Made by a program: the position numbers and the translations under genes
From: an uncultured Butyricicoccus sp.
GTDB taxonomy: Bacteria; Bacillota; Clostridia; Oscillospirales; Butyricicoccaceae
Assembly: GCA_947575935.1 (NCBI GenBank)
Contig: CANPPM010000174.1
Coordinates: 1-6,076 of the forward strand
Direction of reading: 5' to 3'
Length of the DNA stretch: 6,076 nt
Shown: piece after piece, positions 1 to 4,976 of the stretch
Numbering within the stretch: the first letter of the stretch is position 1
Layout: the number at the start of each line of letters is the position of its first letter
Notes under the pieces: model-generated
What the model was told of the DNA's origin: nothing
What the model saw: the letters and a program-made list of their open reading frames with translations, nothing else
The model's database searches: none

Positions 1-391
1 CTATTCATCAAACATATTCTCAAAGCCTACCACAGTGCTCCCAATGCCCCTTCCGCGTATCAGCATCCGGTTTTAAATTGGCACACTGCCGGTATCAAGG
101 CAATTTTTTACTGCGCAAAACGATTTTCACAGGGATCCTGACAGATTACAAAGGAAATCAACGATACTTCGTCAAAAACAGATATCCTGCGGTCGTTTCA
201 TACATTTATCGTATCAGCGCGGCCGTTTCTTCCTGCAGCGTGCGCCGAAGACGCCGCCCAGGAATCTACTTTTGTCCCGGCCTGCCGCGCCCCCTGACCC
301 GCCCGCTAACAGAGCCAACCACAACGGATGTATGACGATAAAATATTTTCAAAATAAATGTATCTCCATGCACCGGCCAAAACGCATCACA
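1..391. other. Region without a convincing gene, left of the MBL gene
   Basis: Apart from the 230-264 stem-loop I find nothing firm here. No long frame has a Shine-Dalgarno. A 21-codon minus-strand frame (ATG at 66, MLIRGRGIGSTVVGFENM onward) ends in TAG exactly at base 1 but lacks a ribosome binding site. A near-identical pair GCGGTCGTTTC (189-199) and GCGGCCGTTTC (219-229) lies 30 bases apart. TTGACG (175-170) and TGTAAT on the minus strand are spaced 19 bp, too wide for a confident promoter. No clear terminator follows the MBL gene; the segment 330-360 is AT-rich only. Confidence 0.5.
230..264 (-). repeat. Stem-loop in the region downstream of the MBL gene
   Basis: Outer arms TTCCTG (230-235) and CAGGAA (259-264) plus adjoining CAGCGT (236-241) / ACGCCG (251-256) give about 12 base pairs with a 2-base bulge and a 9-base loop. 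The one imperfect pair (237 with 255) is a G-U wobble only in minus-strand RNA, hinting that the leftward transcript carries it. There is no U-tract after it on the minus strand, so it is not a standard intrinsic terminator. Confidence 0.4.
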
Positions 392-1300
392 CTATTCCAG
401 CACCACCGTTACTGCGCGGTGGTTTTCCCCGCTCAACCCTGGCGTCTCGCAGGCATCGGTACAGAATACCTCTCCCGAGGCCTCCTTCAGCCACCCGACA
501 ACTGCCGGGTCAGGCCGTCCGTCCTCCCGATATGCGCCGCAGGAAATGACAGCCGTCCTGGGGGAAAGCCGCTGTGCAAGGTCACGGTCAAGCGCCTTGT
601 CCGAGCCGTGATGAGGCGCCTTGAAAACGGTACAGGGCGCCGCTTCCGCTTTCCAGCAAGCCCCATAGGCGTCTCCCGCAAACAATACAGACTGCCCATG
701 GTAATGCAGCTTCAGCCGTAAACTGGCCTCATTCAGCGCTGCTCCAACTTCATATAATGCATCCGGGTCAGGCCGTCCGCGCAGCGCATCATCCAGCACC
801 CGGCTTTGGCGGCGATAGCAGTCTTCGGACAGGCAGCAAATATCCACTGTCAGCTCTCCAGTCAGGGAAACGCCCTTTGCAGGACGGGTAATCTCCCGCA
901 GCCTTGCCCCCTGCCCATATGCCATTTGAAGCGCGGGCAAATAGACCGCCAATGATTTACCAAGCCCTCGCGCCTTTTTGGGATACGACTCCGGAATATC
1001 GGCCCGGCAGCCCCAAAGCGCAGGGGCAGGCAGATAATTCGTCCAGACTTCATCCACATGTACCGCCTGAAGCACCGCCTGAAAACCGCCGATATGATCC
1101 CGATGCAAATGGGTGAGCACCACCAAATCCAAACGCTCCAGCCCTTCTCCACGAAGATAATCGGCAGCCATCGTACGGCAGGAGCCCGGACGGCAATCGC
1201 CAAGGGAAACATTTCCGCAGTCAATCAACGCGGCGTAATCGTTTACGCGCAAAAGCGCAGCGTCCCCACTGCCAACATTAATAAAATCGATTTGAAGCAT
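392..1300 (-). CDS. Stand-alone ComEC-like metallo-beta-lactamase-fold hydrolase
   Basis: Soluble, probably cytoplasmic 302-residue protein matching the C-terminal MBL domain of the competence protein ComEC/Rec2, without ComEC's membrane channel domains. It opens with the family hallmark IDFINVGSGDAALL (4-17), followed by LIDCG (25-29). The metal-binding motif HLHRDH is at 64-69 (ligands His64, His66, Asp68, His69), NEASLRLKL at 190-198, FAGD with Asp210 as the bridging ligand, and PHHGS at 229-233 (His230/231). VISCG near the end fits the last strand. All expected metal ligands are present, so it should be an active metallo-hydrolase; a nuclease or phosphodiesterase activity would fit the family, but the substrate is unknown. 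There is no signal peptide. The ATG at 1300 is preferred over an in-frame GTG at 1360 because GGAG sits seven bases upstream of it and family members begin at this point. It probably shares a transcript with the membrane protein. Confidence 0.93.
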   Translation of the reverse strand: MLQIDFINVGSGDAALLRVNDYAALIDCGNVSLGDCRPGSCRTMAADYLRGEGLERLDLVVLTHLHRDHIGGFQAVLQAVHVDEVWTNYLPAPALWGCRADIPESYPKKARGLGKSLAVYLPALQMAYGQGARLREITRPAKGVSLTGELTVDICCLSEDCYRRQSRVLDDALRGRPDPDALYEVGAALNEASLRLKLHYHGQSVLFAGDAYGACWKAEAAPCTVFKAPHHGSDKALDRDLAQRLSPRTAVISCGAYREDGRPDPAVVGWLKEASGEVFCTDACETPGLSGENHRAVTVVLE

Positions 1301-1307
1301 TGCTTTT

Positions 1308-1311
1308 CTCC
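1308..1311 (-). promoter_or_regulatory. Ribosome binding site that fixes the MBL gene start
   Basis: GGAG on the minus strand lies seven bases before the ATG at 1300. It falls between the stop of the 39-codon frame and the MBL start. It decides against the longer GTG start at 1360, which would add 20 residues absent from related proteins. Confidence 0.8.
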
Positions 1312-1319
1312 AAATATCA

Positions 1320-1439
1320 TCAACCTTGAAGACGCCCTTCTGCACAGGCGCCTTCAACACAGTTCGCGCCCATACCGGGCGCTTCCCAAGCGTGCATATC
1401 TGCCACGATGGACGTCAGCCCGCCCGTCTCCTCCGCCAT
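1320..1439 (-). CDS. Possible small ORF of 39 codons ahead of the MBL gene
   Basis: The 170-base gap between the membrane-protein stop and the MBL start contains an open frame starting MAEETGGLTSIVADM and ending in TGA 19 bases before the MBL ATG. The peptide is acidic, Gly/Ala-rich and has two cysteines (27 and 32, in ANCVEGACAEG). Third-position composition looks like the neighbouring genes, and the frame fills most of the gap. Against it, the Shine-Dalgarno is weak (AGG, eight bases upstream), the length is within chance expectation for GC-rich DNA, and I recognise no family. If real, it could be translationally coupled to the MBL gene. Confidence 0.3.
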   Translation of the reverse strand: MAEETGGLTSIVADMHAWEAPGMGANCVEGACAEGRLQG

Positions 1440-1470
1440 GCACGCTGCCTATGGTCAAAACACATTCTAA

Positions 1471-2010
1471 CTAACGGTTTTTCTGCCAGTCAGGAAGCGA
1501 CTGATATCTTTTGAATGGATCGTTTTTACGATGGCGGACGTACAGCGCCGATGCCAGCGCAATGCCGGTCACAAGTGGCGGCGCCACGAACTGTGAAGCG
1601 ATGACAGCAATCAGCTCCATCTCCTGTGGAGAAAAAGTGATAACACAAAATCCCCCCAGCACTGCCACAAACAGTACGATCCAGCCATAGGTAAACAGTA
1701 CCATCTTTTTATCATGACTTATAAAATGCACGCTACAGCAGACCAGCGAGCCAAGCAGCGCCGGTACCAAACTCTCGACCAATATCAGCAGGCCGACGCC
1801 CAGATGTGGACGCAGCCCAAGCTCCAATGGGTCGAGCAGCAGCCAATAAGCCGCAGTATATACTGCAATGAAAACAAAGCTCAGCGAAAAAGAATAGATC
1901 AGCAGCGTACTCTTAAATCTGCCGTCCTTGGTGAAGCGAAACGCATCCCAAAAGGCGCTCTCCTTGATCCTAATCAGTTTCTTTTCAAAGCTGCTCTGTT
2001 CTTTTCCCAT
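1471..2010 (-). CDS. Small four-helix membrane protein, unknown function
   Basis: I do not recognise the family. The 179-residue protein has a charged N-terminus (residues 1-33, rich in Lys/Glu/Arg, containing FWDAFRFTKDGRFKS). Four hydrophobic stretches follow near 35-59, 72-94, 103-126 and 132-158, then a basic, polar tail (RHRKNDPFKRYQSLPDWQKNR spread over 159-179). The first and last segments suggest both ends are cytoplasmic. There is no catalytic motif. Two adjacent Cys (91-92) and a Pro pair (144-145) lie within membrane segments. The ATG at 2010 is chosen over a TTG at 2070 and an ATG at 2046. Both upstream starts fall within the promoter or its -10 box, whereas 2010 has AAGG eight bases before it and sits about 25 bases after the predicted transcript start. 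It is the first gene of the leftward unit that continues into the MBL-fold gene. Confidence 0.85.
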   Translation of the reverse strand: MGKEQSSFEKKLIRIKESAFWDAFRFTKDGRFKSTLLIYSFSLSFVFIAVYTAAYWLLLDPLELGLRPHLGVGLLILVESLVPALLGSLVCCSVHFISHDKKMVLFTYGWIVLFVAVLGGFCVITFSPQEMELIAVIASQFVAPPLVTGIALASALYVRHRKNDPFKRYQSLPDWQKNR

Positions 2011-2041
2011 TTGGGATACCTTGCCTTTCTCTGTGTGCGAT

Positions 2042-2070
2042 ATCATACTCGGGCTTTGAGCCCGAATCAA
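2042..2070 (-). promoter_or_regulatory. Sigma-A type promoter of the membrane-protein/MBL unit
   Basis: The minus strand has TTGATT (2070-2065; 4 of 6 match to TTGACA), a 17-bp spacer, and TATGAT (2047-2042; 5 of 6 match to TATAAT). Transcription should start near 2035, giving a leader of about 25 bases before the ATG at 2010. It lies about 170 bases beyond the previous operon's terminator, where an independent promoter is expected. Read from sequence only, with no mapped start site. Confidence 0.75.
2049..2065 (-). promoter_or_regulatory. Dyad operator candidate filling the promoter spacer
   Basis: TCGGGCT-CAA-AGCCCGA is a perfect 7-bp inverted repeat with a 3-base centre. It covers the end of the -35 box and nearly the whole spacer up to the -10 box. 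It lies upstream of the expected transcript start, so it should work as DNA (a repressor or activator site), not as an RNA hairpin. The cognate regulator is not in this window. Confidence 0.6.
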
Positions 2071-2241
2071 AGACTGGCTCCGTGCGCTCTAAGCCACTAT
2101 CCCGCCACAAACGGAATCCTGCCGGAGCAGCCGGGGCCTTCCCTGGCAAGCACAGAGGCTACGCCTCCGGCACTCGCCGCGCAGATGCGGGGGGCCATCA
2201 CGACCGCCCGGCCACGGTTTGGGATTCAGGTACATAAATTC

Positions 2242-2276
2242 TTAAAAAAGGGTGGAAGCAAGCTGCTTCCACCCTT
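2242..2276 (-). terminator. Intrinsic terminator of the ABC importer operon
   Basis: Perfect 13-bp inverted repeat AAGGGTGGAAGCA (2248-2260) / TGCTTCCACCCTT (2264-2276) with a 3-base loop. In the minus-strand transcript the stem runs straight into UUUUUU (2249-2244) and then AAG. It begins 34 bases after the binding-protein stop. There is no U-run on the plus-strand side, so it acts only on the leftward operon and separates it from the next unit. Confidence 0.95.
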
Positions 2277-2309
2277 GCGCAGTGGTCATGGATTACACTG
2301 TATTCAGGA

Positions 2310-3629
2310 TTACATGTTCGGGTTATTGTTCAGCCAGAAGATCCAGGCATCCTGGGTCTCAAGATATACATCGTAAATTGCATTCAGATCAGGTGCAATC
2401 GCATTGGCTTCAGAAATCGGGAAGGGATTCGCCGGATTCTCAAAGTTGTCAACAACCGACCAGTTCCCTTCTTTGCACATCGCCTCAAACCCATCGCCCA
2501 TCATGAAGCGGATAAACAGACGCGCGCCTGCCGGATTGTCACAGCCCGCGATCGGATAAAGGTAATTGCAGTTCTGGATTCCATTATAAGGCTTCAGATC
2601 CGTCAGCCATGCGATGGACAGACCATCGTCGTCACGGCCGGAAATCTTGCCTGCAGAAGCCAAGCCAAAGGTCGGGCGGCCTTCAATGCCGTTATGAACA
2701 GCCGAAACGATCTCATCACCATCCGAGATAAAGGTCATCTTCATCTGGGAGAAACGCCACATATACTCGTAGCCTGCGTTATTCTCCGGAATCTTGAACT
2801 CGGTAAACTGGGATGCATCATACGTATATTCCAGCGGCTCGCCGTACAGCTCTTCGTACGCCTGTTCCATTTTATCAGCGTTAACAATGAAGGAAGCAAA
2901 CAGCGACAGATACGCCTGCTCAGTGCCAATTTCCTTCGCAACGATGGAATACTTCTGGTTGCCGTTTTCGTCCTTCTCAACAAACTGCCACCAGTTGGTG
3001 ATCGGTTCGGCGTCCGGGAACATATCGGTATTATAATACCAATAAGACAGCGAAGAATAGAACGGCATGCCGTAGGTCATCAGATCTTCATCCACAATAT
3101 GCTCACAGATATCGGTGGGGAAGTACAGCTCTACATATTCTTCCGGAACGAACTCAATGAAAATGTCGCCAGCCACGTCTTTGCACTGCAGCACATCGGC
3201 ATTGACATTATTGGACTCCGCCTCCGTACGCACCTTATCAATAGCTTCGGTCTGATCCAGATCAAATGCCACCGCGTTCAGACCGGCTTCGCCATACTTT
3301 TCATTAAACAGATCACAGATCTTTTCAATACGGGAAGAAATGCCGTATACGGTAATATCGCCAGACTCCGCCTTCGCCGCCTCCAACAGCTCCTCCTCAC
3401 TCATGTCGTTCCATGCGACCTGTTCCGGATAATCGGCCTGCAGGGTGCGGGCATCCTTAAAGCTGCTGTCGGAACCGCCGGTATCCCCTGCGCCATCTGC
3501 TGCAGGCGAATTGGCGTCCGCATTCGCGTTGTCGGCATTACCGCCATTGTTGTCACCGCTGTCTCCGCCGCAAGCCGCGAGGGAGAATACCATTGCCAGA
3601 GCCAGCAAAAGAGCAATTACTTTCTTCAT
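2310..3629 (-). CDS. ABC importer substrate-binding lipoprotein (Fe(III)/AfuA-FbpA-like family)
   Basis: Extracytoplasmic receptor that hands substrate to the neighbouring permease. Residues 1-20 are a lipoprotein signal peptide (MKK, hydrophobic core, lipobox LAAC with Cys20 as the lipidated residue). Residues 21-56 are a Gly/Asp/Asn/Ala-rich tether with almost no hydrophobic residues. The binding domain starts near residue 90 with ITVYGISSRIEKICDLF, matching the first beta-alpha unit of iron-type binding proteins (family 'I.vYs...e.i...F'). NADVLQ (143-148) and YWYYNTD (196-202) fit the usual 'ADV' and 'YNTD' positions. At 439 residues it is longer than typical FbpA, partly because of the tether. 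I cannot place the FbpA iron ligands (His, Glu, two adjacent Tyr near 195) with confidence; the Tyr198-Tyr199 pair comes earlier in the fold, so iron is not assured. The start is set by AAGGAG ten bases upstream. It is the last gene of the operon, with a terminator 34 bases past the stop. Confidence 0.93.
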   Translation of the reverse strand: MKKVIALLLALAMVFSLAACGGDSGDNNGGNADNANADANSPAADGAGDTGGSDSSFKDARTLQADYPEQVAWNDMSEEELLEAAKAESGDITVYGISSRIEKICDLFNEKYGEAGLNAVAFDLDQTEAIDKVRTEAESNNVNADVLQCKDVAGDIFIEFVPEEYVELYFPTDICEHIVDEDLMTYGMPFYSSLSYWYYNTDMFPDAEPITNWWQFVEKDENGNQKYSIVAKEIGTEQAYLSLFASFIVNADKMEQAYEELYGEPLEYTYDASQFTEFKIPENNAGYEYMWRFSQMKMTFISDGDEIVSAVHNGIEGRPTFGLASAGKISGRDDDGLSIAWLTDLKPYNGIQNCNYLYPIAGCDNPAGARLFIRFMMGDGFEAMCKEGNWSVVDNFENPANPFPISEANAIAPDLNAIYDVYLETQDAWIFWLNNNPNM

Positions 3630-3639
3630 AATGCTTTTT

Positions 3640-3645
3640 CTCCTT
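3640..3645 (-). promoter_or_regulatory. Strong ribosome binding site for the binding-protein gene
   Basis: The minus strand reads AAGGAG, a perfect core Shine-Dalgarno match, ten bases before the ATG at 3629. It is clearly stronger than the site of the upstream ATPase gene, consistent with the binding protein being made in excess over the membrane complex. Confidence 0.85.
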
Positions 3646-3675
3646 TCAAATGGGGACTTTCTTCTTTTTTATCAA

Positions 3676-3708
3676 AACACGGTCACGCAAGCGTGTCATG
3701 CCCGTGTT
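3676..3708 (-). repeat. Intercistronic stem-loop between ATPase and binding-protein genes
   Basis: Outer arms AACACGG and CCGTGTT (7 bp, perfect) enclose a second, inner inverted repeat CACGC/GCGTG, with an asymmetric internal loop of 1 and 6 bases. In the minus-strand RNA the stem is followed by UUUUGAU and then six A. That U-run is too short and broken for a confident terminator. The structure could terminate partially, protect the 5' end of a processed binding-protein mRNA, or act as an operator: ATGACA (3699-3694) and TTTGAT (3676-3671) lie 17 bp apart across it, a weak promoter candidate. The inverted repeat is certain; its role is inferred. Confidence 0.6.
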
Positions 3709-3731
3709 ATTGAACCGGGAGAACAAACCGA

Positions 3732-4856
3732 TTACAGACGTGCCAGCTTAATCAGCCGCTCCGTCTTTTTATTATATACATTCAGGATATCGGGGTCAAC
3801 CGTGATATAAACCTTCTGGTTCATTTTATATTCTTGAATGCCGAGCTGCTTGGCAATGAATTCATGCCCGCCCACACGCAGCGTAATCAGCGTTTCGGAA
3901 CCGGCAGGTTGGGAGGCATAAACCTCGGCCTCAATGGCGCCCTTCCCCTTTTCGGTGTGGATTTCAATCTGCTCAGGACGCATCGCAAAAACGCATTCAA
4001 AGTTGCCCTTTGGAATCTCCTCTGTCTGAGAAACCAGATCTCCACTGAAACGATAGTCGCCCAGGCCGCAGGAAGCCGACAGCGTCACACCATCATAGCT
4101 AGCCTTCCCCTCCAGCAGGTTAATCCGCGGATTACCGATAAAATCGGCGGCAGTCAAATCAATGGGGTTCATATAGATCTCCATCGGGGTTGCGACCTGA
4201 TTGAGGATGCCTTCTTTAAAAAGTGCAATCTTGGTCGACATAGTCAGCGCCTCGACCTGATCATGCGTGACATAGATAATCGTCGTACCCATCTCCAGAT
4301 GCAGCCGCTTGAGCTCGGAGCGCATATCAATACGCAGCTTCGCATCCAGGTTGGACAGCGGCTCGTCAAGCAGAAGCAGCTTCGGCTTGGAGGCAATCGC
4401 GCGGGCAATTGCAACGCGCTGCTGCTGTCCGCCTGACAGCTCATTGGGGTAACGGTCGCGGAATTGCTCGATGCGGAGCATCTTCAGCGAATCGGTCACC
4501 GCCTTTTCAATCTCTTCCTTGGGCATCTTCTTAATCTTCAGACCAAAGGCAATGTTGTCGAATACCGTCATATGGGGCCACAGCGCATAGGACTGAAACA
4601 CCAAGTTCAAGCCGCGTTTTGAAGGCTCCTCATAAAACGCATCATCACAATTGATCACTTCTCTGTCGTCGATGGTCATATAACCATTCTGGGGTTTCTC
4701 CAGACCGGAAACAACGCGCAGCGTCGTGGTCTTGCCGCAGCCGGAAGGACCAAGCAAGGTCATAAAATCGCCGTCTTCAATCACCAGATTGATGTCACGG
4801 AGAACATGGTTGCTGCCATAAAATTTGTCGATATGCTTTAATTCAATTCTGCTCAT
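3732..4856 (-). CDS. ABC importer ATPase, Fe(III)/spermidine/maltose-type (FbpC/PotA/MalK-like)
   Basis: Cytoplasmic ATPase that powers the importer encoded on either side of it. The 374-residue chain has every catalytic element: A-loop Tyr13, Walker A GPSGCGKTT (36-44), Q-loop Gln88 in FQSYALWPHMTV, signature LSGGQ (140-144), Walker B LLLLDE (160-165), D-loop SNLD (168-171) and switch His198 in VTHDQ. From about residue 240 the C-terminus is a TOBE-type regulatory domain, with the typical MRPEQIEI string. Length and domain order are normal for the family, and the enzyme should be active. The start MSRIELKHI is where family members begin. The upstream AAAGG lies about 13 bases away, a somewhat long spacing. 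It follows the permease by 120 bases and precedes the binding protein by 102. ATPases of this group look alike across substrates, so they do not identify the cargo. Confidence 0.96.
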   Translation of the reverse strand: MSRIELKHIDKFYGSNHVLRDINLVIEDGDFMTLLGPSGCGKTTTLRVVSGLEKPQNGYMTIDDREVINCDDAFYEEPSKRGLNLVFQSYALWPHMTVFDNIAFGLKIKKMPKEEIEKAVTDSLKMLRIEQFRDRYPNELSGGQQQRVAIARAIASKPKLLLLDEPLSNLDAKLRIDMRSELKRLHLEMGTTIIYVTHDQVEALTMSTKIALFKEGILNQVATPMEIYMNPIDLTAADFIGNPRINLLEGKASYDGVTLSASCGLGDYRFSGDLVSQTEEIPKGNFECVFAMRPEQIEIHTEKGKGAIEAEVYASQPAGSETLITLRVGGHEFIAKQLGIQEYKMNQKVYITVDPDILNVYNKKTERLIKLARL

Positions 4857-4906
4857 ATCTTATGTATTTCCTTTCTCAGTACAGGATGAGCGCCGTCTTC
4901 CCCGCG

Positions 4907-4968
4907 GAATGCGGCATTCGGATTGCCGCCGCAGGCGGCATGTACACCGGCTTTTTTCCCTTTGCCGG
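4907..4968 (-). repeat. Cluster of three inverted repeats between permease and ATPase genes
   Basis: The 120-base gap holds three neighbouring dyads: GAATGC-G-GCATTC (4907-4919), TGCCGCC-GCA-GGCGGCA (4924-4940, a 7-bp GC-rich stem with a 3-base loop) and CCGGC/GCCGG around a 12-base pyrimidine-rich (plus strand) loop (4947-4968). None is followed by a U-tract on the minus strand, so they are not intrinsic terminators. The 4924-4940 stem is the most stable and could be an RNA-processing or stability element. Function is inferred only from position. Confidence 0.5.
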
Positions 4969-4976
4969 AACGCGCT

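Noticed and set aside
1..66. 21-codon minus-strand frame ending exactly at base 1
   Set aside because: It has no ribosome binding site, is very short, and the in-frame stop just upstream (75-73) excludes it as the tail of an intact gene in this window. Kept only as a remark.
170..175. TTGACG as the -35 box of a leftward promoter in the left region
   Set aside because: The only reasonable -10 (TGTAAT) is 19 bp away, and no gene with a ribosome binding site follows within the window.
78..335. Plus-strand 85-codon open frame starting TTG in the left region
   Set aside because: There is no Shine-Dalgarno and a rare start codon. Composition shifts from AT-rich to GC-rich and Arg/Pro-rich midway, and no family is recognised. 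It is most likely a chance frame.
1300..1360. 20-residue N-terminal extension of the MBL protein from GTG 1360
   Set aside because: Family members begin at the IDFINVG strand, and GGAG sits seven bases before the ATG at 1300. The extension region overlaps the small ORF in another frame and has no fitting ribosome binding site.
1366..1382. GCGCCC/GGGCGC hairpin as a terminator between membrane-protein and MBL genes
   Set aside because: The stem is only 6 bp, lies within the small ORF, and no U-tract follows on the minus strand, so it gives no reason to split the unit.
1714..2376. Long plus-strand open frame across the membrane-protein gene and the terminator
   Set aside because: It runs antisense to a gene with clear membrane-protein features, crosses the promoter and the operon terminator, and has no domain or ribosome binding site. 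It is a mirror frame.
2694..3713. 339-codon plus-strand frame opposite the binding-protein gene
   Set aside because: It mirrors a well-supported lipoprotein gene with signal peptide, ribosome binding site and terminator. The antisense translation shows no recognisable family and is a codon-usage artefact.
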